Shown: piece by piece, positions 1 to 8,383 of the stretch | How positions within the stretch are numbered: the first letter of the stretch is position 1 | Layout: each line of letters opens with the position of its first letter | IMG/VR virus record: IMGVR_UViG_3300027852_000078 | Span: 1 to 41,520 of that record | Length of the DNA stretch: 41,520 bases | Strand: one strand, 5' to 3' | Source: a virus | Made by a program: the position numbers and the translations under genes | Notes under the pieces: generated by a model | Told to the model about the DNA's origin: nothing | Seen by the model: only the letters and a program-made list of their open reading frames with translations | Databases searched by the model: none

Positions 1-101
1 GCTTCGGGAGGAGACGACGACATGGACCTGGAAGAGGCTATGCAAGCTATCGAAGATTTAGAGGCCGACAAAGCGGAGGACGCTTTAGAAATAAAAGCCC
101 T
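1..101. repeat. Left copy of terminal overlap
   Basis: These bases repeat 41410-41513 identically except that this copy has three GAC codons where the right copy has four. The match runs from GCTTCGGGAG to AAAGCCCT; beyond it the last seven bases of the window (AATCGGA) do not match the continuation here. The reading frame is the same in both copies. This is what an assembler leaves at the ends of a circular or circularly permuted molecule; a real short terminal repeat is the alternative. Confidence 0.9.
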
Positions 102-267
102 TAAAAAAGAGCTTAAGGCTAAAAACAAAATAGTTGCCCGTATCAAAAAGGTACAAAGTAAGTTCGACGACAAAGGAGGCAAAGACCGTCAAGGCGGACG
201 TAAGGGTAAGAAAAATAAAAAGAAGTCTGACTTTGCGCAGGCAATGTCTAACATACCTAAAAACTAG
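1..267 (+). CDS. C-terminal end of capsid protease-scaffold fusion (partial)
   Basis: This is the 3' end of the gene that begins at 40579. Codon 1 (GCT) is in the frame that reaches the right-hand overlap, so joining the ends gives one protein of about 365 residues. The part here is highly charged and helical: an acidic stretch (SGGDDDMDLEEAMQAIEDLE), then an alternating Glu/Lys coiled-coil-like segment, then a very basic Lys/Arg/Gly tail. That composition is typical of phage scaffolding domains, which fill the procapsid and are cleaved off by the protease. It ends 3 bases before the capsid gene. The ATG at 22 is internal and is not the true start. Confidence 0.85.
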   Translation, partial: ASGGDDDMDLEEAMQAIEDLEADKAEDALEIKALKKELKAKNKIVARIKKVQSKFDDKGGKDRQGGRKGKKNKKKSDFAQAMSNIPKN

Positions 268-270
268 AAA

Positions 271-1362
271 ATGAGTTATACAGATAATTTTGTATCATAC
301 CTTTTACCATTAGTTACGGACTTAGTGTCTGCAGAAAAAATGGAAATGAGCGAAATGCTTTACAGTAAGGCCTTTATGGACTCTCCTATCGGAGAACAAA
401 ACGAAATAGTAACGGGAGTACGTAACGGTAACGTTATGCCTGTTTTAAAAGACACTCCTCAGCCGGAGTCGTTCCCTTTTGTGGATGCGTCTAGCTGCGA
501 CGAGACAGATTGCGATTTGTCGCATGAGTTCTCTAGCCATAAGTGGGAGATAGGTCTAATAGAGTGCCGTGTAGGTATTTGTCTTAGAACGTTTAACGAG
601 AATTTCCTAAAATTCTTTAACGCCGTAAGACAAACACAGACGGGAGACATAGACGTAAACACTGCTTTACTTATGTTTATCTCGGATAAATTTACAGAGA
701 ACTTGAACCTCTCTACTTGGAGAGTAGCGTACTTCGGCGACAAGTCGAGCGGTTCTGTTTTCTTTAGTGGAGTAGATGGTATCTTTACTCAAATGGAAGC
801 GAACGCGGCCCAGGTAATAGATATTACTCAAAACGACGGAGGAACGTTTGCTCTACAAGCTATCACAGGCGAGGAGGTATATGACTACTTAGTAGCTATG
901 TACGAAAAAGCAGCGGAGCAACCTTGGTTTGATCCTTCTATTATGCAGTACAAAGTTACTCGTAGTATGTCGATTAAGTTAGTATCTTGGTTAAACTCTC
1001 TAGGTAAAAAAGCACCTAATAACTGTGAATGTATCGACCCTGCTGCGGCAGTCGCTCGTAACGTTTATATGCTAGAAGGGTTAAGTATTAACGGAGTACC
1101 AGTTAATACCCATAACGAGTTCGATAGTGTTATTAATTTCTCTACCGAATTGAACGGAGGAGGAGGCGTTAACGCGAGAGTTAACCCACACAGGGCTATA
1201 CTTACATACCGTGAAAACGTATTAATAGGAACGTCGGAAACTGAGGCGCTTAATAGCTTCGACATTTGGCACTCTAAAGACGACAACAAGGTTTACCTTA
1301 AAGGTAGTTCTTACGTTGGAGGAGGAGTTCCACTTACAGACGAGTATATCCTAGGTATTTAA
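271..1362 (+). CDS. Major capsid protein
   Basis: The 363-residue product is called the major capsid protein mainly from position, directly after a ClpP-like protease-scaffold gene, and from its length, which is usual for HK97-fold capsid proteins. The N-terminal 70 residues look helical, as an N-arm would, and the rest is mixed alpha/beta. Cysteines cluster at about residues 75-110 (DETDCDL, ECRVGICLRTF) and again at NCECID around residue 252. A strong intrinsic terminator follows within 30 bases of the stop, as expected for the most highly expressed gene. No catalytic motif is visible. The family assignment is inferred from context, not from a recognised signature. Confidence 0.75.
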   Translation: MSYTDNFVSYLLPLVTDLVSAEKMEMSEMLYSKAFMDSPIGEQNEIVTGVRNGNVMPVLKDTPQPESFPFVDASSCDETDCDLSHEFSSHKWEIGLIECRVGICLRTFNENFLKFFNAVRQTQTGDIDVNTALLMFISDKFTENLNLSTWRVAYFGDKSSGSVFFSGVDGIFTQMEANAAQVIDITQNDGGTFALQAITGEEVYDYLVAMYEKAAEQPWFDPSIMQYKVTRSMSIKLVSWLNSLGKKAPNNCECIDPAAAVARNVYMLEGLSINGVPVNTHNEFDSVINFSTELNGGGGVNARVNPHRAILTYRENVLIGTSETEALNSFDIWHSKDDNKVYLKGSSYVGGGVPLTDEYILGI

Positions 1363-1388
1363 GAAGTACCCAGGTAATAAATAATAGG

Positions 1389-1417
1389 AGCCGTACCCTT
1401 AGACGGTACGGCTTTTT
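1389..1417 (+). terminator. Intrinsic terminator after capsid gene
   Basis: A perfect 9-bp stem, AGCCGTACC (1389-1397) with GGTACGGCT (1405-1413), closes a 7-base loop and is followed by TTTTT. It would insulate or attenuate the capsid transcript from the downstream connector genes. Confidence 0.85.
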
Positions 1418-1432
1418 AACTTTTTAACTTTT
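1417..1432 (+). promoter_or_regulatory. Tandem TAACTTTT, weak promoter candidate
   Basis: Two back-to-back copies of TAACTTTT lie between the terminator and the next start codon. TAACTTTT resembles the Bacteroidota -7 element TAnnTTTG with the last base wrong, and a similar TAACTTTT sits before the gene at 8405. Some transcription start or read-through is needed after the terminator, but no clear -33 element is visible. Confidence 0.3.
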
Positions 1433-1448
1433 TAATAAAAATAATACT

Positions 1449-2039
1449 ATGGCTATTGAAACCATTTGCGCCTTACTAAGCGGAGGCAACGACGCAAGCT
1501 GCCTGGCTCCAGCTAGAAAATACCACCAGCAGGCGGTACTTATTAATAAGAGCGACATAGATCCAGCGACCGTAACTATATCTAGTCCTGCAGGAGTTAC
1601 GTGTAACTATAATGTAGAATTTAGTTTAAAAGCAGGTAAAACAGGATATAAATTTTTAGGACCTGCAGCAGGTAGTAATTTCCTTGGGAGTTATGATAAG
1701 TCCCGCAGCGATTTAGGTTTCCCTCAGTATAAACAAAACGCACAGATTTTAATCGCTGGCGTTACTGAGGCAGCTAAATGTATCCTAGATAGTTTAGACA
1801 AAGGTAGTTTTGTTGTGGCGCTGCAACTGTTAGACGGTACTGTAGAGATCTACGGTATAGGAAACGGCCTTACTACTGGAGACTATACTTATGATATCCA
1901 AGGAGGCGGAGGAGGTACTCCTGTCTTGTTGTCTAGTTTAGACGACGCGCCAGAAAACTACCTACCTTTTGTATACAATCCTGGAGTAGGAGGAGACGCT
2001 AACGCTGATTTTGACGACAATTTTAACAACCCTATTTAA
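1449..2039 (+). CDS. Virion structural protein, paralogue of 5205-5846
   Basis: This 196-residue protein is unrecognised as a family but is clearly homologous to the product of 5205-5846. Both share VLINK(S/P)D near the N terminus, a block F-LK-G--GY-F-GP--GS, a block LD-G-F--A with an EIYG motif, then GLTT-DY-Y. Both end in a tail rich in Asp, Asn and Phe (DFDDNFNN here). A two-copy, mostly beta protein beside capsid and portal genes suggests a major tail tube or head decoration protein. It has Gly-rich loops (GGGGG near residue 153). The role is inferred from context only. Confidence 0.6.
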   Translation: MAIETICALLSGGNDASCLAPARKYHQQAVLINKSDIDPATVTISSPAGVTCNYNVEFSLKAGKTGYKFLGPAAGSNFLGSYDKSRSDLGFPQYKQNAQILIAGVTEAAKCILDSLDKGSFVVALQLLDGTVEIYGIGNGLTTGDYTYDIQGGGGGTPVLLSSLDDAPENYLPFVYNPGVGGDANADFDDNFNNPI

Positions 2040-2055
2040 TTACATAATTTTTTAG

Positions 2056-2063
2056 TACTTTTA
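2056..2063 (+). promoter_or_regulatory. TACTTTTA, near-consensus -7 element
   Basis: TACTTTTA matches TAnnTTTG except for the last base and lies 24 bases before the ATG at 2088, in a 48-base AT-rich gap between genes. It could drive the repeat-protein and portal genes. Confidence 0.35.
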
Positions 2064-2087
2064 CTTACTGAGAAAAGCACCTAAAAA

Positions 2088-3170
2088 ATGACCGTACAGG
2101 ACATAGTAAAGTTAAATCCGACACAGGTTAGAAACGATAAAGACCTTATGCCTCTGTATATTGAAATGTATACGGAGGTTTTTGGGTCTAAACCAAACTG
2201 TGCAGGATGCACCTTTAAGAAGGATTTTAATAAACTCAAAAAAGCAATATTAACCGGCACGACACTACGAACGAGTGCCAAAAACTTTAATAAGATGGCA
2301 CCAGTAGCTAGAAAGTACAAACTAAACAGAGCACATGAAAATCGCATTTTAACTTATCGAACAAAAAGTAATCGACCAGTAAGAACTTACGGGTACGGAA
2401 TGTCCGACGAGTTCGCCGAAAATTTCCTAAAACACGGAACTAAAAAAGAACTTGCCGAGCGCGCAAAACTTTTTGATGTTATCGACGGAGAACCGCAAGG
2501 TAAAAAAGGCGAGGCCCATGTAAAAGACGACAAGGACAAAGGAACTGACGACGACAAGGACAAAGGAACTGACGACGACAAGGACAAAGGAACTGACGAC
2601 GACAAGGACAAAGGAACTGACGACGACAAGGACAAAGGAACTGACGACAAGGACAAAGGAACTGACGACGACAAGGACAAAGGAACTGACGACGACAAGG
2701 ACAAAGGAACTGACGACGACAAGGACAAAGGAACTGACGACAAGGACAAAGGAACTGACGACGACAAGGACAAAGGAACTGACGACGACAAGGACAAAGG
2801 AACTGACGACGACAAGGACAAAGGAACTGACGACAAGGACAAAGGAACTGACGACGACAAGGACAAAGGAACTGACGACGACGAGGACAAAGGAACTGGC
2901 GACAAGGACAAAGGAACTGACGACAAGGACAAAGGAACTGACGACAAGGACAAAGGAACTGACGACGACAAGGACAAAGGAACTGACGACAAGGACAAAG
3001 GAACTGACGACGACACCCCCGAGGCAGGTACTCCTATTTACGATCCTAAAGTAGTTAAATATTTAAGCCAGGCAAAAGTAAACGGTTTCCTAACCGATAA
3101 TCTTTTAGACCCTAAAGACTACAAAGACCTTAAGGCAGGTAAAGAGGCCTTACTTGCTCTTAAACATTAA
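2088..3170 (+). CDS. Virion-region protein with 21 acidic DDDKDKGT repeats
   Basis: This 360-residue protein has three parts. Residues 1-145 are a folded, basic domain with a CAGC pair (NCAGCTFKKDFNKLKKAI) that could bind metal or form a disulfide. Residues about 147-309 are 21 units of DDDKDKGT or DDKDKGT. The last 50 residues form a small domain ending KDYKDLKAGKEALLALKH. It sits between a structural gene and the portal, so a head completion, internal or decoration role is plausible; the two ends recall small domains seen next to portals. The repeat is strongly acidic, probably disordered, and is shared with the gene at 11785. The function is unknown. Confidence 0.6.
   Translation: MTVQDIVKLNPTQVRNDKDLMPLYIEMYTEVFGSKPNCAGCTFKKDFNKLKKAILTGTTLRTSAKNFNKMAPVARKYKLNRAHENRILTYRTKSNRPVRTYGYGMSDEFAENFLKHGTKKELAERAKLFDVIDGEPQGKKGEAHVKDDKDKGTDDDKDKGTDDDKDKGTDDDKDKGTDDDKDKGTDDKDKGTDDDKDKGTDDDKDKGTDDDKDKGTDDKDKGTDDDKDKGTDDDKDKGTDDDKDKGTDDKDKGTDDDKDKGTDDDEDKGTGDKDKGTDDKDKGTDDKDKGTDDDKDKGTDDKDKGTDDDTPEAGTPIYDPKVVKYLSQAKVNGFLTDNLLDPKDYKDLKAGKEALLALKH
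2526..3015 (+). repeat. Coding tandem repeat, 21 units of 24 or 21 bp
   Basis: The unit is GAC GAC (GAC) AAG GAC AAA GGA ACT. Long (24 bp) and short (21 bp) units are arranged in a higher-order pattern: three 8-residue units followed by one 7-residue unit, repeated identically at units 7-10 and 11-14. Units 16 (DDDE) and 17 (GDK) carry the only coding substitutions. This indicates recent expansion by slippage or unequal recombination. Confidence 0.95.
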
Positions 3171-3190
3171 TTTATTTACATTAGTTAATA

Positions 3191-4645
3191 ATGGCAGAAT
3201 CTAAAAATAAAGCGGGTAAGATCCGGGCTAAGGCAATAGAGCTTTGGTCCCGTCTTACCAACTTTAACGAAAAGTTAGACGTTTACCTAAACGGCGAAGA
3301 CAACCAGTACCCTATCGAAATAGAGCGCGTGGTTAACAACGCCCCTACGGGCAAACGTTCTGCCAATATGTTAAGTAAGTTTGTAGCGGGGGCAGGAGTA
3401 ACAGACGACGGTGTTATAAACAAAAAAAAGAACCTTAAAAAGTCGGACCTGGTTAAAAGTATCGCGGACGACGTATCTGTACACTACGGGGCTTGGATAC
3501 ACGTAGGTTATGAGTTTACTAAGGACGCCAAACTGAAACCAGTAAACCCGCAAGTACTGGACTATAAAAAGTGCCGTATCTCTAAAGAGGACGCAGAGGA
3601 CAACAAAGGCAAGATTTATTATGCAGACTATTCTACCGAAAAAAAACAAGGTAGACTCAGTAAAAAACAAAAACAACCCTGGTACTACCCTTTCAACTCC
3701 GACGAGAACGTAGTTATAGCGCAAATAAAAAAAGACGCTAAGGATGCAAAAATAGCAGGAGATAAAATAGAAGACCTCCTCCCTAGTTACCGAGGACAGG
3801 TATACTATTTAAACTTAACGCCGCAACACGTTTATGCCGTTAGTCTTTACGATGGGGTGTTCAACGATTGCGACACGGAGTACCGTATGTCTTTATACAC
3901 AAATAGCGTAACCCGTACAGGTTTCTTAGGTAAAGTCGCAGTAATTACTCAAGGACTGGACCCGGAGGACGAGGACCAGGTAGACGAAGACGTAGAGAAC
4001 TGGTTAGGGGCAGAAGAGGCCAGCACCGTATGGAGATTAAGTATAGGAGAAACTGCCGACATAGATAAGGTTGTAAAAATAATACAGGTTAAAAGTCAAT
4101 ACGACGAGAAACAATTTACGGAAACCCGTAAAAATTGTAGAATGAATATTTTAGGGGCTGCAAACAATATACCCGAGGCCTTAGTATTCAACTCCGGGGG
4201 CTTGTTTAGTCAAAGCGGAGAGGCCTATCAAAAACTTAAAGAGTTTTATAACGAGCAAACCGAGTACGAACGGGGTAAAGTAGAGCAAACTATGGTACTT
4301 TTAGGTTTCCCTTGTTCGATAATACCTATAATAAAATTAGACGATACTGGAGACTCCGGTACCGACGACGAAACTAAAAAAGCCCAGGCCGCTCTACGAG
4401 GTAGTGTAGAAGGAGTACAGGGTATTTTAGGCATACAACAGTCCGTTAGTCAACAGCTTACCGACTTCGAGAGTGCTATCACTATCTTAATGGAGATATA
4501 TGGTTTTAGCAGATCAATAAGTGCAGCCTTGTTAGGGCAGCCGGAGATAGAAGTAAAACAAGTAGTAAAAATGTTAACTAAAAAATACGGAGTTAAAAAG
4601 AAACTGAGTGTCCTACTTACTAGGGATCTAAAAAATACTACGTAA
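3191..4645 (+). CDS. Portal protein
   Basis: This 484-residue protein is the best candidate for the dodecameric portal at the capsid vertex. The length is right, an alpha/beta N-terminal region is followed by a helical segment (ETRKNCRMNILGAANNIPEALVF), and the motif FSQSGEAYQKLKEFYNEQTEYERGKVEQ resembles the stem and wing helices of Bacteroidota phage portals. The C terminus (ETKKAQAALRGSVEGVQGILGIQQSV) is typical of portal proteins that continue into a helical crown. It follows the capsid genes rather than preceding them. It overlaps the next gene by one base (TAATG), indicating translational coupling. Confidence 0.75.
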   Translation: MAESKNKAGKIRAKAIELWSRLTNFNEKLDVYLNGEDNQYPIEIERVVNNAPTGKRSANMLSKFVAGAGVTDDGVINKKKNLKKSDLVKSIADDVSVHYGAWIHVGYEFTKDAKLKPVNPQVLDYKKCRISKEDAEDNKGKIYYADYSTEKKQGRLSKKQKQPWYYPFNSDENVVIAQIKKDAKDAKIAGDKIEDLLPSYRGQVYYLNLTPQHVYAVSLYDGVFNDCDTEYRMSLYTNSVTRTGFLGKVAVITQGLDPEDEDQVDEDVENWLGAEEASTVWRLSIGETADIDKVVKIIQVKSQYDEKQFTETRKNCRMNILGAANNIPEALVFNSGGLFSQSGEAYQKLKEFYNEQTEYERGKVEQTMVLLGFPCSIIPIIKLDDTGDSGTDDETKKAQAALRGSVEGVQGILGIQQSVSQQLTDFESAITILMEIYGFSRSISAALLGQPEIEVKQVVKMLTKKYGVKKKLSVLLTRDLKNTT

Positions 4646-5205
4646 TGGCAATAGAGTTAAGTATAGAAGACTACGCTAAAATCGGTAAGGTGGCAACCCA
4701 CTGCGATAACGACAAACTGGAGATAGCAGAACAAGAGGCGATCGAGTTCGACCTTATGCCTATTCTATGTAACTTATTTGCTGCCGTAGATACTAACTGG
4801 GGCCAGGAGAGCGGAGTCTACGCGGATTTAATAAACCCTACTACTTACGAAAACTGCGCAGGTTTTGAAACAAAACACACAGGCTTAAAAAACGTATTAG
4901 CCTACTACTCTTACGGGAGGTACCAAATGCTTAACGGTTTCGACGACACCGCAAACGGAGCAGTAACCAAAACGAACAATTTTAGTATTCCGAAACCTTT
5001 AGCAGAGGTAAAACAGTTTAGTAGTAAGTATCGCCAAATGGCAAAGGCCTCTTTTATAAAAGTGGAGGCTTTTATTTTACAGAACATAGACGACTATGCG
5101 GGATACGATTGCAGTAACCTAAAAGGATGCGGGTGTAACGGAAGCTGCGGAAAGACCGCGAACGTAAAAGGTTACGGTCTAAAGTCTAAAAACATTCGAA
5201 AATAA
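4645..5205 (+). CDS. Head-tail connector, DUF6712-like
   Basis: The 186-residue product matches what I know of the DUF6712 / gp6-like connector family of Bacteroidota phages: a helical N-terminal half, then the diagnostic block FETKHTGLKNVLAYYSYGRY, followed by VTKTNNFSIPKPLAEVKQFSSKYRQMAKA. Such proteins form the ring beneath the portal. An oddity is a Cys-rich C-terminal stretch (CSNLKGCGCNGSCGK), which could bind metal. The gene is coupled on both sides by single-base overlaps, with the portal gene upstream and the structural paralogue downstream. Confidence 0.75.
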   Translation: MAIELSIEDYAKIGKVATHCDNDKLEIAEQEAIEFDLMPILCNLFAAVDTNWGQESGVYADLINPTTYENCAGFETKHTGLKNVLAYYSYGRYQMLNGFDDTANGAVTKTNNFSIPKPLAEVKQFSSKYRQMAKASFIKVEAFILQNIDDYAGYDCSNLKGCGCNGSCGKTANVKGYGLKSKNIRK

Positions 5206-5846
5206 TGGGGTGTATAAAACTTATAAAAGGCCACGACATTGGATGCGACTCGATATATACTAAATATTATCAAAATATTGTACTTATCAATAAGCCGGAC
5301 GTTAAAGACTTCTTTATAGATAGTAGTAACACTCGTAACCGTATAAATTTTAATTTAAAGCCTGGACTTAAAGGATACTTATTCCGAGGACCGGAGGTAG
5401 GTAGTGCGCTATCTGCATCGTTTTCTAAGACTACAGTTAAAGGAATACCTCTCTATACCCATAACATAAAACTCCCTGTAGTAGGAGCGAGCGAAGATTC
5501 CAAAACTTTGTTAAAACAACTAGACTCCGGAGATTTTTTTGCAGCGATACATTTTAAAAGCGGGGAGGTAGAAATATACGGATTTAATTACGGTTTGACT
5601 ACGCAAGACTACGACTACCAGTTACAGAGTACCGCTGGAGGTGCTTCTATTCCTATGAAGAGTGCATACCGAGAATATGATCCTCCTTATGTTTTTCTCC
5701 CTAACGTTAAGCAAGTAGATCCAGGGAGCTCTGTCTCTCAAAAAGCAATAGAAGACTTCGACAATTTATTTTTAGATCTTACTGAAATTTTTACAGGAGA
5801 TTTTAACGACGATTTTAATAATGATTTTAACATAGACACTCCTTAA
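5205..5846 (+). CDS. Virion structural protein, paralogue of 1449-2039
   Basis: This 213-residue protein is the second member of a paralogous pair. It keeps VLINKPD, F-LKPG-KGYLFRGPEVGS, LDSGDFFAAIHFKSGEVEIYGFNYGLTTQDYDY and the Asp/Asn/Phe tail (DFNDDFNNDFN). Against 1449-2039 it has a different N terminus (CIKLIKGHDIGCDS) and an extra segment of about 30 residues before the tail. Position just after the connector and before the fibre genes suggests a tail tube or tail-end role. It starts inside the stop codon of the connector gene. Confidence 0.6.
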   Translation: MGCIKLIKGHDIGCDSIYTKYYQNIVLINKPDVKDFFIDSSNTRNRINFNLKPGLKGYLFRGPEVGSALSASFSKTTVKGIPLYTHNIKLPVVGASEDSKTLLKQLDSGDFFAAIHFKSGEVEIYGFNYGLTTQDYDYQLQSTAGGASIPMKSAYREYDPPYVFLPNVKQVDPGSSVSQKAIEDFDNLFLDLTEIFTGDFNDDFNNDFNIDTP

Positions 5847-5849
5847 GAC

Positions 5850-6491
5850 ATGGCAGCCGACACAGCACAAGACGTAAGAGACCTTATAAACTCGGAGATA
5901 GACGATAACGGTAACAACGAAATAACCGCGGCCGTACTACGTCCTGTACTCTTAGCGATGGTAGACCAAACTAACGACCTTATAGGAGATCCTACAGAAA
6001 TAGCTGCCGACACCGTTATCGACGAAATTAACGACGTAGCAGAAAACCAACCGAGCGGAGTAACAATTTACACCGGAACGGCAGACCCTAACGTAACTCC
6101 TCCTCCGTCCTTCGACATTGGGGATTTTTACCAGCAGACACTAGCCTCGGTAACGGTTGGATTTTACCAATACAACGGAGTGAAATGGGCAAGAGTAAAT
6201 ACTGTGGAAGACAACTACAGAAAAGCCACGGCTCCTGCTTCTGCAAGTTACGTAGTAAGTACAGGAGACCATACGATAGTGTATAGTGGTTCGAACGCCG
6301 CAGACACAATAGACCAACCCCTGGCAGCAGATAACGCCGCCAGGATACTAAAAGTAGTAAACCAGTCCGCTAACGATATAAACTTTACTATAAATTACGT
6401 AAGTTTAGACGGTACTAGTGTTTCTACTATCCCCGCAAACTCTATAGTAGAAATACAGAGCGACGGGGCTAACTGGAATAGAACAAACTAA
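5850..6491 (+). CDS. Tail/fibre-like structural protein with NGNNEITA adaptor
   Basis: The 213-residue protein opens with a helical adaptor (DVRDLINSEIDDNGNNEITA, then VLRPVLLAMVDQTNDLIGD) that is repeated at the start of the next gene. Similar NGN-EIT-LRPVL-M modules begin many fibre or appendage proteins in Bacteroidota phages. A Pro-rich linker (DPNVTPPPSFDIGDFYQ) leads to a small WARVNTVEDNYR segment and then a beta-rich domain of about 80 residues ending IVEIQSDGANWNRTN, which looks like a carbohydrate-binding or fibre-tip type fold. The role is inferred from architecture and location. Confidence 0.6.
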   Translation: MAADTAQDVRDLINSEIDDNGNNEITAAVLRPVLLAMVDQTNDLIGDPTEIAADTVIDEINDVAENQPSGVTIYTGTADPNVTPPPSFDIGDFYQQTLASVTVGFYQYNGVKWARVNTVEDNYRKATAPASASYVVSTGDHTIVYSGSNAADTIDQPLAADNAARILKVVNQSANDINFTINYVSLDGTSVSTIPANSIVEIQSDGANWNRTN

Positions 6492-6500
6492 TATACAAAA

Positions 6501-8366
6501 ATGGCAAATTTAACTTCCGTACTGAATACAATAAATACCGTCGTACTTGCGAACGGTAACAATGAAATAACTGCCGATACTCTACGACCAGTACTTATCG
6601 AAATGGCTAACTTTGTAGAGGATAAAGGAGGCCCTTTTGTTGATCTTAACACCGTAGCAAAAGGCAACTTAGTAGAGGCGATTAACGAGGCATTGACTTT
6701 AATAAACCAAATATCTGCCGCGGGTATAGCTTTGTACGCGGGGAGTTTTGACACTTACGCAGATTTAATTACCGCCATACCTACAGGAACGGAAGGGCAG
6801 TACGCTTTTTTAGCACAGGACGAACTCCTAAACGATGGTTTTTTCGAATACGACTGGGACACTGTGTCGGAAACCTGGAAAAAAGAAACGTCTACCCCCC
6901 AGAGTGCTATACTTATGAAAGTAAGCGGTAGCGACTTCGAAGGACAAACATCTTTAAAATTTCATTTCGACCACACCGATTTTATAGTAGAGGAGTTAGT
7001 AGGAGGAGGTATCGCCGTAGGAGTCAATAAAGATTTACTTTTCGAAGGATATTACGAAGAAGGTACGATAGCAGGAGGAGACCTATACCAAATACTGGGA
7101 GACTACGCAGAGGCCAACATAGAAATAGACAACCGAGGAGGAGTTAGTTACATTGCCCTTAATAGTGAGGTAGTTAACTTAACAGGAGGGTACAACCACC
7201 AAAATATAGCACCCGACACCTCTAAAGTAGCGTTCCAAAGTGGAGGGGATAACATAGGAGGACACCTACCTATCCCTCTACCTCCAGGAGCAGTATCGGG
7301 AACTTTCGGGGAGTATTACGACGACCCTAATTACACGGGCTTACGAGCTTTTTTATTATACGGTAGGTTTGACAATGCGGGCGCGCAGAAAAATTTTACT
7401 TTTACTTCCGGGATAGCGAATACAGGAGCGGTGCTTAAGTACGCAATGATTATCGCCATGCCTTTAATAACTAACAATTCGGACGAATTTAAGTTAAAAA
7501 TGAAGGCCTTAAACGCTAATACGGATTTTGCCACAATACATCTAAACACTAAAGGATCAGAAGACGACGGAGTAACTCCTATAATGCCCGGACTAGAACT
7601 GGAGGCCTGTATAGATATTAGAGTACAAAACAACGAAAACGAACGTGTACAGATATTTATATCTCCGCACTGGACTTATATAACTAAGGCCATTACAGAG
7701 GCAGATTATGGCTTCGGTTATTATATAAAAGGACAGGGACTGGGCGACACCTTGGCTAAAACAGGAACGGCTGAGACTATAATAGGAGCCCCTACTCAGT
7801 TGGCTTGTTGGGACGCTGAGGGCAACCGTTCGGAGTTACCCGTATCTCTACTATATCGTAGAGCCTCCCTTACAGGACAGTACCAAGTACCAACGTCTAA
7901 TGCCTGGGTAACACAGGATAATTTACAAGGTATGTTCGATGCAGTAAAAACAGCTATAGCAGGTACAGCAGCTACTCCCGTCTACCATTGGGGCAATATG
8001 GGGGTAGGTTATTTTAAAGCAGGCACAGTATTAAAAGAGTTACGTATGTTTAACAGGCTTAGATTTGACGACAGAGGAGTAGACGATATACAGGTAGATG
8101 TTAGTTACATGAAAGAGGCGGTACCTGGTGTAGGATGGAACATCACAGTAGGAGAAACTATAGTGAACGTTTTACCCCCTACAAATTTAAAAGGGGTGCA
8201 GGCTTTGGGTCTAAGATTAGAATATATAGTAAGTTTATCCGATTTTGTGCTACCGGTAGATTGTGTAGTAATGGTGGCTTTTAAAGGTATCGGGACTATA
8301 ACCTCTACCGACGACTGGTCGGTAAATGGCGATTTAATATACCAAGATCCTTTCCCTGAAATATAA
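6501..8366 (+). CDS. Large tail fibre / receptor-binding candidate
   Basis: This 621-residue protein shares its N-terminal module with the preceding gene (NTVVLANGNNEITADTLRPVLIEMANFVED). This is followed by a segment (GSFDTYADLITAIPTGTEGQYAFLAQDELLNDGFFEYDWDTVSETWKKE) typical of domains that link a fibre to the virion. The remaining 450 residues are beta-rich with many Gly, Asn and aromatic residues and no recognised enzyme motif. A shared attachment module with an unrelated distal part is the usual layout of alternative fibres. It is the largest protein of the distal tail group and a good candidate for host recognition. Confidence 0.6.
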   Translation: MANLTSVLNTINTVVLANGNNEITADTLRPVLIEMANFVEDKGGPFVDLNTVAKGNLVEAINEALTLINQISAAGIALYAGSFDTYADLITAIPTGTEGQYAFLAQDELLNDGFFEYDWDTVSETWKKETSTPQSAILMKVSGSDFEGQTSLKFHFDHTDFIVEELVGGGIAVGVNKDLLFEGYYEEGTIAGGDLYQILGDYAEANIEIDNRGGVSYIALNSEVVNLTGGYNHQNIAPDTSKVAFQSGGDNIGGHLPIPLPPGAVSGTFGEYYDDPNYTGLRAFLLYGRFDNAGAQKNFTFTSGIANTGAVLKYAMIIAMPLITNNSDEFKLKMKALNANTDFATIHLNTKGSEDDGVTPIMPGLELEACIDIRVQNNENERVQIFISPHWTYITKAITEADYGFGYYIKGQGLGDTLAKTGTAETIIGAPTQLACWDAEGNRSELPVSLLYRRASLTGQYQVPTSNAWVTQDNLQGMFDAVKTAIAGTAATPVYHWGNMGVGYFKAGTVLKELRMFNRLRFDDRGVDDIQVDVSYMKEAVPGVGWNITVGETIVNVLPPTNLKGVQALGLRLEYIVSLSDFVLPVDCVVMVAFKGIGTITSTDDWSVNGDLIYQDPFPEI

Positions 8367-8383
8367 AAAAAAAAACAAATTAT

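Noticed and set aside
22-267. Independent 81-residue gene starting at the ATG at 22
   Set aside because: The frame is open to base 1 and continues from the right-hand end; the overlap shows this ATG is internal to the protease-scaffold gene.
2526-3015. EF-hand-like calcium-binding or enterokinase-site repeat
   Set aside because: DKDKGT has Gly where EF-hand loops need Asp at position 5, and DDDK lacks the fourth Asp of DDDDK. Cation binding by bulk acidic charge remains possible.
2387-3016. Long reverse-strand frame of SSSVPLSL repeats
   Set aside because: It is the mirror of the acidic coding repeat; any tandem repeat with a unit divisible by three stays open on the other strand. No start context or flanking domain supports it.
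5850-6491. DNA-binding or enzymatic role for the NGNNEITA protein
   Set aside because: No catalytic motif; the same module starts the large fibre-like protein next door, so a structural adaptor explains it better.
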